A stretch of 38,874 bases of DNA from Alphaproteobacteria bacterium (GTDB lineage Bacteria; Pseudomonadota; Alphaproteobacteria; DSM-16000; Inquilinaceae), in contig JANQSN010000024.1 in the NCBI GenBank assembly GCA_028284045.1, forward strand, positions 1-38,874, given 5' to 3'. Made by a program: the position numbers and the translations under genes. Shown here piece after piece: positions 1 to 7,862 of this stretch; positions within the stretch are counted from its first letter, which is position 1, and each line of letters begins with the position of its first letter. The notes beneath the pieces were generated by a model. The model saw only the letters and a program-made list of their open reading frames with translations. It had not been told where the DNA came from and searched no databases.

Positions 1-2
1 CG

Positions 3-428
3 ACCACGGTGTGGGAGACCAATCCCGCGCGGATGGGCGGCGCTGAAGGCTATCGCGTCGCCCACCCCGATGCAGACGAACGCCGCGACTATCGCAACAT
101 TTACGACGCCAGCGGCGACAGCCAGATCCTCGATTCCCTCATCGCGCGCTTGGACAAGGGCGGCGAGATCGTCCTCGCCGGCTTTTATGACGAGCGGCTG
201 AGCTTTGCGTTCCCGACCGCCTTCATCAAAGAGGCGCGCCTGCGCGTCGCTGCGGAATGGGAGCACAGCGACCTTGAGGCGGTGAGCGCGCTGGTCTCGC
301 AGGGCCGGCTGAGCCTGGACGGGCTGATCACCCATCACGCCCCGGCCGCGCAGGCGTCTTCGGCTTACGAGACCGCCTTCAACGATCCCGACTGCCTAAA
401 AATGGTTTTGGACTGGAGCAGGGCATGA
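3..428 (+). CDS. bchC: BchC, bacteriochlorophyllide a dehydrogenase (3' part)
   Basis: The left window edge cuts this gene; only about 141 C-terminal residues are seen, in a frame open from base 3. BchC is a zinc-type alcohol-dehydrogenase-like enzyme that oxidises the 3-hydroxyethyl group to 3-acetyl late in bacteriochlorophyll a synthesis. The visible part has the end of the Rossmann region ([16 protein letters not shown]) and a C-terminal lobe ending KMVLDWSRA, as expected for BchC. Its TGA overlaps the bchX ATG (ATGA), so the two are translationally coupled, and the order bchC-X-Y-Z-pufBA is the classical PGC order. The N-terminal half, with the zinc ligands, cannot be checked. The product is assigned from fragment and context together. 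Confidence 0.9.
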   Translation, partial: TTVWETNPARMGGAEGYRVAHPDADERRDYRNIYDASGDSQILDSLIARLDKGGEIVLAGFYDERLSFAFPTAFIKEARLRVAAEWEHSDLEAVSALVSQGRLSLDGLITHHAPAAQASSAYETAFNDPDCLKMVLDWSRA

Positions 429-1450
429 CCGCGCCTTTCGATGGAGCGCCCGGCAAGGGCGCTGAGACGCCGAAGGACATGGCCGAGCGCTTGCGCGCCG
501 AAGCCGCAATCGAGCCGGATCCGCCGGCCTCCGGCGAGGTGACCAAGGAAACCCAGATCATCGCCATTTACGGCAAGGGCGGGATCGGCAAGAGCTTCAC
601 GCTCTCCAACCTCTCTTACATGATGGCGCAGCAGGGCAAGCGGGTCCTCTTGATCGGCTGCGATCCCAAATCGGACACGACCTCGCTTCTGTTCGGCGGC
701 AAGAGCTGCCCGACCATTATTGAGACCTCGACCAAGAAAAAGCTCGCCGGCGAAGAAGTCACGATCGGCGATGTCTGCTTTAAGCGCGACGGCGTCTTCG
801 CCATGGAGCTGGGCGGCCCCGAAGTCGGGCGCGGCTGCGGCGGGCGCGGCATCATCCACGGCTTCGAGATCCTCGAACAGCTCGGCTTCCACGATTGGGA
901 TTTCGACTACGTCCTCCTGGACTTCCTGGGCGACGTGGTGTGCGGCGGCTTCGGCCTGCCGATCGCCCGCGACATGTGCCAGAAGGTCATCGTCGTCGGG
1001 TCGAACGACCTGCAGTCGCTCTACGTCGCCAACAATGTCTGCTCGGCGGTGGAGTATTTCCGCCGGCTCGGCGGCAATGTCGGCGTCGCCGGCATGGTGA
1101 TCAACAAGGACGACGGCACCGGCGAGGCCGCCGCCTTCGCCGAGGCGGCCGGCATCCCGGTCCTGTCGGCGATCCCGGCCGACGAGGAAATCCGCCGCAA
1201 GAGCGCCAACTACCAGATCATCGGCAAGCCCGGCGACCGCTGGGCGCCGTTGTTCGAGACGCTGGCCGTGAACGTCGCGGAGGCGCCGCCGGTGCACCCG
1301 ACCCCGCTGGGCCAAGAGGCGCTGCTGGGCCTGTTCGCCAGCGAGACGGTGGGTCGTGACGTGGTGCTGCAGCCCGCCAGCCCGGCGGATATGTGCGGTC
1401 CCGACCACGCGCCCAAGCCGTCGCTTGAAGTCATCTACGACACCGTCTGA
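425..1450 (+). CDS. bchX: BchX, chlorophyllide a reductase iron protein
   Basis: 341 aa. NifH-like ATPase that passes electrons from its 4Fe-4S cluster to the BchY/BchZ core, reducing ring B of chlorophyllide a. The P-loop is at about residues 50-57 (GKGGIGKS). The two cluster-ligand segments are GRGCGGRG and [12 protein letters not shown], the latter also the switch II region. The roughly 40-residue N-terminal extension before the P-loop is usual in BchX and separates it from BchL, also encoded here. The start overlaps the bchC stop by 4 nt; the stop shares its A with the bchY ATG. It forms one operon with bchC, bchY and bchZ. Confidence 0.96.
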   Translation: MTAPFDGAPGKGAETPKDMAERLRAEAAIEPDPPASGEVTKETQIIAIYGKGGIGKSFTLSNLSYMMAQQGKRVLLIGCDPKSDTTSLLFGGKSCPTIIETSTKKKLAGEEVTIGDVCFKRDGVFAMELGGPEVGRGCGGRGIIHGFEILEQLGFHDWDFDYVLLDFLGDVVCGGFGLPIARDMCQKVIVVGSNDLQSLYVANNVCSAVEYFRRLGGNVGVAGMVINKDDGTGEAAAFAEAAGIPVLSAIPADEEIRRKSANYQIIGKPGDRWAPLFETLAVNVAEAPPVHPTPLGQEALLGLFASETVGRDVVLQPASPADMCGPDHAPKPSLEVIYDTV

Positions 1451-3099
1451 TGGGCCTGACGACACGGGAGCATGCCGAAAGCCGCCATCCGATGACCTTA
1501 CGCTCACTCCAACCGGAAGACGCCGCGCGCGAAGGCGCGATCGCGGACGACCGGGCCGGCCCGACCGAGGCCGCCCCGGTCGAAACCGCCCCAGTCGAGA
1601 CCGCCCCAGTCGAGACGGCCGAGACCGGCTGCCATGGCGGCGCGGAACGCCTGAAGGCCGCGGCCCAGGCGGCGGGAAACGCCGACCTACTGGACCGCCT
1701 GGCCACCGACTATCCGACCGGCCCGCACGATCAGCCGCAGAGCATGTGCCCGGCCTTCGGCTCGCTGCGCGTGGGCTTGCGCATGCGGCGCACGGCGACG
1801 GTGCTGTCGGGCTCGGCCTGCTGCGTCTATGGGTTGACCTTCACCAGCCATTTCTACGGAGCGCGGCGCAGCGTGGGCTATGTGCCGTTCAGCTCCGAAA
1901 CGCTGGTCACCGGCAAGCTGTTCGAGGATATCCGCGACGCCGTCCACGCGCTGGCGGATCCGAATGACTACGACGCCATCGTCGTGACCAATCTGTGCGT
2001 ACCGACCGCCTCGGGCGTGCCGCTCCGCCTGCTGCCCAAGACGATCAACGGCGTGCGCATCATCGGCATCGACGTGCCGGGCTTCGGCGTGCCGACCCAT
2101 GCGGAGGCCAAGGACGTCCTGGCCGGCGCCATGCTGGCCTATGCCCGGGCGGAGGCCGAACGGGGACCCGTCGCCGCCCCGCGGGGCGGTGTTGCGGAAC
2201 GGCCGACGGTCACGCTCTTGGGCGAGATGTTCCCGGCCGACCCGGTGACCGTGGCGGCGCTGCTCGATCCGCTGGGGCTCGACCCCGGCCCGGTGGTGCC
2301 GACGCGCGAATGGCGGGAACTCTACGCCGCGCTGGACGGCACCGTCGTCGCGGCGGTCCACCCCTTCTATACGGCCTCGGTGCGGGAGTTCGCGGCGGCC
2401 GGACGGCCGATCGTCGGCTCCGCCCCCGTCGGGGTCGACGGCACGGCCGATTGGCTGGACGCGGTCGGCCGCGCAGCGGGCATCGCCGAGGACCGGATCG
2501 ACGCCGCCAAGGCCGCCGCCCTGCCGGCGATCCGCGCCGCGCTGGCGGCGACGCCGATCCGCGGGCGGATCACCGTCTCCGGCTACGAAGGCTCCGAGCT
2601 GCTGGTCGCCCGCATGTTGATCGAGAGCGGCGCGGAGGTGCCCTATGTCGGCACCGCCTGCCCGCGCACCGAGTGGTCGGCCGCCGACCGGGAGTGGCTG
2701 GCGGCCCGCGGCGTCGCCGTGCAGTTCCGCGCCTCGCTGGAACAGGACATCGCCGCGGTGATCGACCTCAAGCCGGATCTCGCCATCGGCACCACGCCGG
2801 TGGTGCAGAAGGCCAAGGAACGGTCGATCCCGGCGCTCTACTTCACCAACCTGATCTCCGCCCGCCCGCTGATGGGGGCGGCCGGCGCCGGCTCGCTGGC
2901 CCAGGTGATCAACGCCGCCATCGCCAACAAGGCGCGCTTCGACGAGATGAGCGCCTTCTTCGACGGCGTCGGCCAGGGCCACGCCGCCGGGGTGTGGGAA
3001 GAGGTGCCGAAGGACCGGCCGGAGGTCCGCGCGAAGAACGCCAAGCGCCGGGCGGCTGCCGAAAAGCAGCGGCTGCGCGAGCAGGTGGAAGGCCCCTGA
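1450..3099 (+). CDS. bchY: BchY, chlorophyllide a reductase subunit Y
   Basis: 549 aa. NifD/NifK-like subunit that with BchZ carries a 4Fe-4S cluster and binds chlorophyllide a. Candidate cluster cysteines lie in the conserved N-terminal block: Cys100 ([13 protein letters not shown]), Cys124/125 and Cys183 ([12 protein letters not shown]). The protein is longer than usual (about 500 aa) because roughly 90 residues precede that block, including a low-complexity APVET repeat. The ATG at 1450 touches the bchX stop. An ATG at 1492 is an alternative; neither has a strong Shine-Dalgarno. The stop overlaps the bchZ start by one base (TGATG). Confidence 0.95.
   Translation: MGLTTREHAESRHPMTLRSLQPEDAAREGAIADDRAGPTEAAPVETAPVETAPVETAETGCHGGAERLKAAAQAAGNADLLDRLATDYPTGPHDQPQSMCPAFGSLRVGLRMRRTATVLSGSACCVYGLTFTSHFYGARRSVGYVPFSSETLVTGKLFEDIRDAVHALADPNDYDAIVVTNLCVPTASGVPLRLLPKTINGVRIIGIDVPGFGVPTHAEAKDVLAGAMLAYARAEAERGPVAAPRGGVAERPTVTLLGEMFPADPVTVAALLDPLGLDPGPVVPTREWRELYAALDGTVVAAVHPFYTASVREFAAAGRPIVGSAPVGVDGTADWLDAVGRAAGIAEDRIDAAKAAALPAIRAALAATPIRGRITVSGYEGSELLVARMLIESGAEVPYVGTACPRTEWSAADREWLAARGVAVQFRASLEQDIAAVIDLKPDLAIGTTPVVQKAKERSIPALYFTNLISARPLMGAAGAGSLAQVINAAIANKARFDEMSAFFDGVGQGHAAGVWEEVPKDRPEVRAKNAKRRAAAEKQRLREQVEGP
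1571..1615 (+). repeat. 15-bp tandem repeat inside bchY
   Basis: Three consecutive 15-nt units, ccgccccggtcgaaa and then two identical copies of ccgccccagtcgaga, encode an APVET repeat at about residues 41-56 of BchY. It is in frame and lies in the non-conserved N-terminal extension, so it is likely a slippage-prone linker. Confidence 0.85.
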
Positions 3100-4559
3100 T
3101 GCTGGTGCTCGACCACGACCGGGCCGGCGGCTACTGGGGGGCGGTCTACGCCTTCGCCGCGGTGAAGGGCCTGCAGGTCATCGTCGACGGCCCGGTGGGC
3201 TGCGAGAACCTGCCGGTGACCGCGGTGCTGCACTACACCGACGGGCTGCCGCCGCACGAGTTGCCGGTGGTGGTCACCGGCCTCGGCGAGGCGGAGCTGG
3301 GCCAGACCGGCACGGAAGAGGCGATGAAGCGGGCGCATGCCACGCTCGACCCGGACACGCCGGCCGTCGTGGTCACCGGCTCCATCGCCGAGATGATCGG
3401 CGGCGGCGTGACGCCGGAGGGGCGCAACATCCAGCGCTTCCTGCCGCGCACCATCGACGAGGACCAGTGGCAGAGTGCGGACCGCGCGCTCGCTTGGCTG
3501 TGGAGCGAGTTCGGGCCGAAGAAGAAGGCCGGCGTGCCGCCGCCGCGGCCCCGCAAGGAGGGCGAGCCGCCGCGCGTCAACATCATCGGCGCCATCTACG
3601 GCCAGTTCAACACGGCCTCCGACCTGGCGGAGATCCGCCGGCTGGTCGAAGGCATCGGTGCGCAGGTCAACATGGTCTTCCCGATGGGTCAGCATGTCGC
3701 CGATACCGCGCGGCTGGCCGATGCGGAGGCGAATGTCTGCCTCTACCGCGAGTTCGGGCGCAAGCTGTGCGAGGCCTTGGACCGGCCCTATCTGCAGGCG
3801 CCGATCGGCCTGCACTCGACCACCGCCTTCCTGCGCAGCCTGGGCGAGCTGCTTGGCCTCGACCCGGAGCCGTTCATCGAGCGGGAGAAGCACACGACGC
3901 TGAAGCCCCTTTGGGATCTCTGGCGTTCGGTGACCCAGGACTTCTTCGGCACCGCCAGCTTCGCCATCGTCGCCGGGGAAACCTATGCCCGCGGCGTGCG
4001 CCATTTCCTGGAGGACGATCTCGGCCTGCCCTGCACCTTCTGCTTCGCGCGGGAGGCCGGCAAGAAGCCCGACAACGCCGCGGTGCGCGAGGCGGTGCAC
4101 ACCAAGACGCCGCTGATCCTGTTCGGCAGCTACAACGAGCGGATGTACCTGTCGGAGATCGGCGCGCGGGCGATGTTCATCCCCGTGTCCTTCCCGGGCG
4201 CCATCGTGCGCCGGCACACCGGCACGCCGATCATGGGCTATTCCGGCGCCACCTGGATCGTCCAGGAGGTGTGCAACGCGATGTTCGACGCGTTGTTCCA
4301 CATCCTGCCGCTGGGGTCGGATCTCGACCAGGTCGAGGCCACGCCGTCGCGGCTGGCCCGCGAACTGCCCTGGGACGAGGCGGCGCGCCGGCGCCTCGAC
4401 ACGGTGGTCGACCAACAACCCATCCTGATCCGGATTTCCGCCGCCAAGCGCCTGCGCGACGGGGCGGAGGCCGCCGCGCGGGCGGCCGGCGAGACGCGCG
4501 TCAGCCTGGAGCGCCTGGAGGCGATCCTGGCCACGCTGAAACAGGGGCAGGCCGCATGA
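3099..4559 (+). CDS. bchZ: BchZ, chlorophyllide a reductase subunit Z
   Basis: 486 aa. Partner of BchY in the catalytic heterotetramer of chlorophyllide a reductase. The start [17 protein letters not shown] and Cys35 in [11 protein letters not shown] match the family N-terminus and its cluster-ligand block. The middle part has the typical [16 protein letters not shown] segment and the C-terminal part the [21 protein letters not shown] segment. The ATG overlaps the bchY TGA. A hairpin follows about 20 nt after the stop, before pufBA. Length is normal for the family. Confidence 0.96.
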   Translation: MLVLDHDRAGGYWGAVYAFAAVKGLQVIVDGPVGCENLPVTAVLHYTDGLPPHELPVVVTGLGEAELGQTGTEEAMKRAHATLDPDTPAVVVTGSIAEMIGGGVTPEGRNIQRFLPRTIDEDQWQSADRALAWLWSEFGPKKKAGVPPPRPRKEGEPPRVNIIGAIYGQFNTASDLAEIRRLVEGIGAQVNMVFPMGQHVADTARLADAEANVCLYREFGRKLCEALDRPYLQAPIGLHSTTAFLRSLGELLGLDPEPFIEREKHTTLKPLWDLWRSVTQDFFGTASFAIVAGETYARGVRHFLEDDLGLPCTFCFAREAGKKPDNAAVREAVHTKTPLILFGSYNERMYLSEIGARAMFIPVSFPGAIVRRHTGTPIMGYSGATWIVQEVCNAMFDALFHILPLGSDLDQVEATPSRLARELPWDEAARRRLDTVVDQQPILIRISAAKRLRDGAEAAARAAGETRVSLERLEAILATLKQGQAA

Positions 4560-4578
4560 CCTAGCCCATGACCGGTTT

Positions 4579-4601
4579 CGCCCGATCGGTCGGATCGGGC
4601 G
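4579..4601 (+). terminator. 9-bp hairpin between bchZ and pufB
   Basis: A perfect 9-bp stem (CGCCCGATC / GATCGGGCG) with a 5-nt loop lies 20 nt after the bchZ stop. There is no U-run, so it is not a classic intrinsic terminator. It may attenuate bchCXYZ read-through or mark an mRNA processing point before pufBA. The rest of the 189-nt bchZ-pufB gap is GC-rich, and I see no convincing -35/-10 pair in it. No pufQ is present. Confidence 0.45.
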
Positions 4602-4748
4602 TCCCCCTCGACGCGGCTGACAGCCGCGCCGGTCCCCGCCGCGCGGGATGAGCGCGGTAACGGCCTTGCGGAAGGCGCCTGCCCTTTGACGGGGGAAACC
4701 TCAAAGAAGGGCGCACACCCTGCGGGGCCATGCGTTGGAGCACTACAC

Positions 4749-4958
4749 ATGGCGGAGAGCTCATACTCCGGCCTGTCGGAAGCGGAGGCGAAGGAGTTTC
4801 ACAACGTCTTCACCACCAGCTTCCTCGGGTTCGCCGGGGTGGCCACGTTCGCGCACATCCTGGCATGGGTCTGGCGGCCGTGGCTGCCGGGCGAGGAAGG
4901 TTACGCGATGATCGACAGCGTGAACGGCGTCGCCCAATACCTGACGACTCTCGTGTAA
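4749..4958 (+). CDS. pufB: LH1 (B870) antenna beta polypeptide
   Basis: 69 aa. Single-membrane-span bacteriochlorophyll-binding subunit of the core antenna. The family pattern is clear: [12 protein letters not shown] (His18), the BChl ligand His36 in the span (ATFAHILAW), then WRPWLPG at the membrane exit. Beyond that is a tail of about 20 residues, longer than in the 50-55-aa beta chains. The ATG at 4749 has GGAG 8 nt upstream; an ATG at 4686 in the same frame lacks a good RBS and would add a tail the family does not have. pufA follows after 14 nt. Confidence 0.96.
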   Translation: MAESSYSGLSEAEAKEFHNVFTTSFLGFAGVATFAHILAWVWRPWLPGEEGYAMIDSVNGVAQYLTTLV

Positions 4959-4972
4959 AGGAGATGTGAAAC

Positions 4973-5155
4973 ATGTGGCGTGTTTGGCTTCTCTTCGATC
5001 CACGGAGAGCACTGGTCGCTCTGGGCGTGTTCTTGTTCACGCTGGCGGTCCTCATCCACTTCATTCTGCTGAGCACCGATCGCTTCAACTGGCTCGAAGG
5101 GCCAGCGCCGGCGGCGGCGTCTCTGGAGGTGTCGGGCGAGGTGTTGACGACCTAG
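4973..5155 (+). CDS. pufA: LH1 (B870) antenna alpha polypeptide
   Basis: 60 aa. Partner of PufB in the LH1 ring. The N-terminus [20 protein letters not shown], the BChl ligand His29 in [18 protein letters not shown] and the following Trp40 are diagnostic of LH1 alpha. A strong RBS (AAAGGAG, 9 nt before ATG) overlaps the end of pufB. In almost all purple bacteria pufL and pufM follow; here only non-coding DNA with hairpins and then convergent genes follow. No pufC or pufX is seen. Confidence 0.97.
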   Translation: MWRVWLLFDPRRALVALGVFLFTLAVLIHFILLSTDRFNWLEGPAPAAASLEVSGEVLTT

Positions 5156-5164
5156 ACGGCGCGT

Positions 5165-5191
5165 CGAGGCGGGTGGCTTCCACTCGTCTCG
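5165..5191 (+). terminator. Stem-loop directly after pufA
   Basis: Starting 10 nt after the pufA stop, an arm (GAGGCGGGTGG) pairs with CCACTCGTCTC across a 3-nt loop. Two pairs are G-U, and one further outer C-G pair closes the stem. In Rhodobacter a stem-loop at the same position, between pufA and pufL, protects the pufBA mRNA from 3' decay. Position and shape match that role; as no pufL follows, it could equally be the 3' end of the transcript. Confidence 0.5.
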
Positions 5192-5232
5192 CCGCCAACA
5201 AGACTAGGATTGCGGTCTTGCGGCCCGTCCCG

Positions 5233-5259
5233 CGTGACGCTTGGCCACCAGGCGTCACG
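5233..5259. repeat. Hairpin with TTG-N5-CAG loop
   Basis: A perfect 8-bp stem (CGTGACGC / GCGTCACG) with an 11-nt loop. Stem tip plus loop resemble a second element at 37138-37178: 18 of 21 central bases are the same (GACGCTTG...CCAGGCGTC). It may belong to a small dispersed palindromic family. It lies in the 364-nt gap between the convergent pufA and radical SAM genes, where I find no supported gene. Confidence 0.5.
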
Positions 5260-5378
5260 ACCGGGCCCAAGAACCTCGTCTCCGATCGGCAGCGGGCGGA
5301 ACGCCGAAGGCCAACGGGCCTCGGCCGCCTCCCCGCTGCCGTTAGGCGTGCCCGGGTTCTCGCGGCCTTGAGTGCGGT

Positions 5379-5416
5379 CGGGTCAGGCGGAAACAGACCT
5401 GTTTCCGCCTGACCCG
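5379..5416. terminator. Perfect 18-bp palindrome between convergent genes
   Basis: Arms of 18 bp (CGGGTCAGGCGGAAACAG and its exact complement) are separated by only 2 nt. The element sits between the 3' ends of pufA (plus) and the radical SAM gene (minus). Being symmetrical it could end transcription from both sides, but neither side has a T-run. A REP-type extragenic palindrome is an equal possibility. Confidence 0.55.
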
Positions 5417-5519
5417 TCGGCCGCGCTGTGATGATCCCTGATCAGAGGGTCCCGGAGGACAGGGGTTCACGCCGTCGCGGGGATCGCCGGAGGGCGGTTC
5501 CCGCGACGGCGACCCCGCT

Positions 5520-6911
5520 CTATGCCGCCGACACCGCCGGGAACGGATTGCGGCGGTTGAGCAGCCGCGCGAACCTGGTGTGTTCCGCCCAGCGGCAATC
5601 CACCGGCTTGCCGGCGTTCCGGGCCCGCTCGAAGGCGACGGGGGGACGGGCGAAGCAACCGCCGCAGAACGTCAGCATGCGGCAGTCGCCGCAAATCGCC
5701 GGCTGGGGTGCGGGCAGGCCCATGAAGGTCGACACCGCCTCGTCGGCGAAGACGTCGCGAACCCGCGTCTCGTGGATGTTGCCCAGCGAGAGGTATTTCT
5801 GGTCGTACATGGCGCAGGGGCGGATGTCGCCCTTGGGCGAGACCGCGACCGTGCGCGATCCGGCGCCGCAATTCTGCTCCGACACCGTTTGGTGATCCTG
5901 GACGATCTGCTCTTCCAGCTTGATGAACCCGGTCGGCGTCCGATCCTTCAGCTTGGTCAGCACGGTCATCAGGTGGCGGACCTGGTCGAGGTCGAGGGTT
6001 TCCACCGACGTCGCACCCCGGCCGACATCTATGATCGGCGACGCGCCGAACCAGGTGGCGCCCAGCGCCAGGGCCTTGTCGGCGACCGCTTCAACCTGGT
6101 CGAGGTTGCCGCGATGCACGCACATGGCAACCCGGTAGCGAACGCCCCACGCCTGGAGCTTCTTTGCCGTCGCCTGAACCGAGTCATAGGCGAACGGCGT
6201 GCCCCTGAGGAAGTTGTGGGTTTCCGCGTCGACGCCGTCGAAGTCGATCTGCGTCAACGCATTCGGCCGGTTCAGCGCCGCCAGCACGCGGTCTGACAGG
6301 TTGGTGCCGTTGGTGATGACCGCCACCAGCGGAAACCTCTCCAAGGCCGCCTCCAGGATTGTCTCGAACCCCGGATGGGTGGTCGGCTCGCCGCCGGTCA
6401 GCTCGACGCTCTTGACGCCCAGGCGATAGAAATCCTCCATGGCCTCCAGGACGCTCTCGGTGGCCAGGAAGTTCTTCATGCCGGGGCCGGAGTTCCGGTA
6501 GCAGTGCCTGCAGATCAGATTGCAGTGATCCGTCAGTTCAATGGTGACGTTCTGCGGTGTGTTTCGGCGAAAGTCCCCGGTGATCCGATGGGACCGATCG
6601 GTGGGTTCGGTGTTGATTTCGACCGCATCCTGATCCTGCAGCGACGCCAGGAAAGCCAGGAAATCTCGCAGGGTCTCGTCGATCTCGGCAGACGACTGGT
6701 CCGCCAGGCGCGACTTGATCGACTGCAGGATGTCGACGATCTCCGTCCGTCCGTCCAAGCAGGACAGGAACACGGCGGCACTGCCGTTGACCGTCATGCG
6801 CTTTCGCTGCCGGCCGACATCGAGCCGGCCGGCAAGGTCCAGGAGTTCGCCGCCGGCCGGGCTGAGCAGCAATATGTGGTCCTCGGCGATGGCCGGATAC
6901 CAAGAGGTCAT
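5520..6911 (-). CDS. Radical SAM/SPASM RiPP maturase with N-terminal PqqD-like RRE
   Basis: 463 aa. Residues about 1-100 look like a PqqD-type peptide-recognition domain (MTVNGSAAVFLSCLDGRTEIVDIL, then a helix and LAFLASLQ). The radical SAM core follows, with Cys130, Cys134, Cys137 (CNLICRHCY) and GGEP at 173-176. The C-terminus is a SPASM domain with auxiliary-cluster cysteines 348, 366, 407, 410, 416, 419 and 439 (CGDC-x5-CGGC). This architecture belongs to enzymes that cross-link ribosomal peptides (thioether, C-C or related bonds). The 94-aa Cys-motif peptide gene lies 115 nt upstream on the same strand and is the obvious substrate. The ATG follows a G-rich RBS. No transporter or protease gene is adjacent. 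The product chemistry is not readable from the sequence. Confidence 0.88.
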   Translation of the reverse strand: MTSWYPAIAEDHILLLSPAGGELLDLAGRLDVGRQRKRMTVNGSAAVFLSCLDGRTEIVDILQSIKSRLADQSSAEIDETLRDFLAFLASLQDQDAVEINTEPTDRSHRITGDFRRNTPQNVTIELTDHCNLICRHCYRNSGPGMKNFLATESVLEAMEDFYRLGVKSVELTGGEPTTHPGFETILEAALERFPLVAVITNGTNLSDRVLAALNRPNALTQIDFDGVDAETHNFLRGTPFAYDSVQATAKKLQAWGVRYRVAMCVHRGNLDQVEAVADKALALGATWFGASPIIDVGRGATSVETLDLDQVRHLMTVLTKLKDRTPTGFIKLEEQIVQDHQTVSEQNCGAGSRTVAVSPKGDIRPCAMYDQKYLSLGNIHETRVRDVFADEAVSTFMGLPAPQPAICGDCRMLTFCGGCFARPPVAFERARNAGKPVDCRWAEHTRFARLLNRRNPFPAVSAA

Positions 6912-7026
6912 CTCTCAAGCCCCCCTCTCGTTGGCCGCAGGCAAGGCGGTCGGTGCACCGGCCCGAGGTCCCGGCCGCCCTGCACGGTCGGCCGGACAAC
7001 CCCGGGCACACTGGGTGCGGCGTCCG

Positions 7027-7311
7027 TCAGGCGAGGCCGAGCAGTCCGGCGATACCGAGCGGCTCCGCGTCGGGGATGGGGCCGTCCGCCAAGCAAATGG
7101 CGCACGCCGCACAGGCCGCGCACCCGGTGGCGCTGTCGGTCGTCACGATGGGCGGCTTCTTCAGTATGTCCTCCAAGCGTTCGATCAGATCTTGGATCAG
7201 CTCGTCCAACTTATCTTGCTCGAGCTTGGCGATCGATTCCTTCCGCGGCGCCGCTTTTGCAACGCGCTCCAAGATCACGGCGACGGCTTTTTTGTCGATC
7301 TTTATGGTCAC
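7027..7311 (-). CDS. Putative RiPP precursor peptide with CxxCxxCxxC core
   Basis: 94 aa from a GTG start with an excellent RBS (AGGAGG, 8 nt upstream); the upstream in-frame ATG at 7347 has no such site. Residues 1-52 are charged and probably helical (KLEQDKLDELIQDLIERLEDILKK), leader-like. Next comes a linker (PPIVTTDSATG), then Cys64, 67, 70 and 73, each separated by two small or aliphatic residues (AA, AA, AI), and a Pro/Gly/Leu-rich tail. No signal peptide or membrane span. A leader plus clustered Cys next to an RRE-SPASM enzyme indicates a sactipeptide- or ranthipeptide-like product, or a peptide-derived cofactor. The alternative is an Fe-S-binding peptide, since CxxCxxC occurs in ferredoxins, though no fourth spaced Cys-Pro is present. 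I recognise no named family. Confidence 0.75.
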   Translation of the reverse strand: MTIKIDKKAVAVILERVAKAAPRKESIAKLEQDKLDELIQDLIERLEDILKKPPIVTTDSATGCAACAACAICLADGPIPDAEPLGIAGLLGLA

Positions 7312-7387
7312 TTGTTGATCCTCCTCAAAGAGTCTTCGCCAGTGCAATCGGAGATTGCAGGCTCGCAGGGTTCTCGCCTGCGGACCC

Positions 7388-7436
7388 GGTTGAGATGATA
7401 CTTAATTTTCCAGATATTGGAATTGATATGAATCAG
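7388..7436 (-). promoter_or_regulatory. Candidate FNR class II promoter of the peptide/maturase genes
   Basis: Reading the minus strand, CTGAT-TCAT-ATCAA (7436-7423) matches the FNR consensus TTGAT-N4-ATCAA at 9 of 10 positions. Exactly 22 nt further is TATCAT (7400-7395), 5 of 6 to the -10 consensus. That puts the box centre at -41.5 from a predicted start near 7388, the class II activation spacing. The peptide GTG is about 77 nt downstream. This predicts induction at low oxygen. Confidence 0.6.
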
Positions 7437-7862
7437 AGAATCATCAACTATTTATTGAGTATTACATTCTCACATTTCTTTACGAAATCGGGCGATGAAA
7501 ATACCTCAACCGAATGGCCCTGGTGGACGGAAACAGCCTGTCGCGAACTTCCGCTCTTCAATCGGAAGTTCGCGCATTCTCAAAAACGACAATTCATCCA
7601 GACAGCCTCGCTAGAAGGCAAGCTTTCCGTTTTCGCAGTGAAGAACCCGCATCCTCGAAATTCGATCGGATCACGCAGTCCAGGATCGCGACATCGCCGA
7701 TCTCTTGGATGGATGCAATCAGGCAGGTGGTCTCCGCAACGGCAAACTCTTGCTGAAACGCCGCCCGAATTGCTTCACGTCTTTCGACTGAGCCTTATAT
7801 GACCTGGTGGTTTACAGCGGCCTCGGCGGACAGGCTCGCCAAGTCGTCCGCAGCGGCGTCGA
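7437..7862. other. AT-richer gap between bchJ and the peptide gene
   Basis: This stretch has visibly lower GC than its surroundings (for example 7437-7510), which suggests a different origin or a regulatory region. It holds a 12-bp hairpin (7542-7574). On the minus strand there is a 66-codon open frame (7794-7594) with no ATG, GTG or TTG near its beginning; its translation (SVERREAIRAAFQQEF...) looks helical, and the same frame continues upstream across a TAA into the end of bchJ. It could be a decayed small gene. A plus-strand open frame at 7514-7756 has no RBS, runs through the hairpin, and is not supported. Confidence 0.4.
7542..7574. repeat. 12-bp perfect hairpin in the bchJ-peptide gap
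   Basis: Arms CGCGAACTTCCG and CGGAAGTTCGCG with a 9-nt loop. It may end the bchJ transcript (minus strand), although it lies about 290 nt after the stop and lacks a T-run. Confidence 0.5.

Noticed and set aside
4686..4958. Longer pufB start
   Set aside because: The added 21 residues are not LH1-like, and the ATG at 4749 has a well-spaced GGAG.
5156..5519. CRISPR or IS remnant after pufA
   Set aside because: The hairpins are unrelated to each other and not spaced as repeats with spacers; no transposase fragment is seen.
7027..7311. Small ferredoxin for the Cys-motif peptide
   Set aside because: Only one four-Cys group, no Cys-Pro, and a long charged leader; the adjacent RRE-SPASM enzyme makes a RiPP precursor more likely. 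Not fully excluded.
7514..7756. Plus-strand 80-codon open frame in the bchJ-peptide gap
   Set aside because: No RBS, runs through a perfect hairpin, and its translation has no visible domain pattern.
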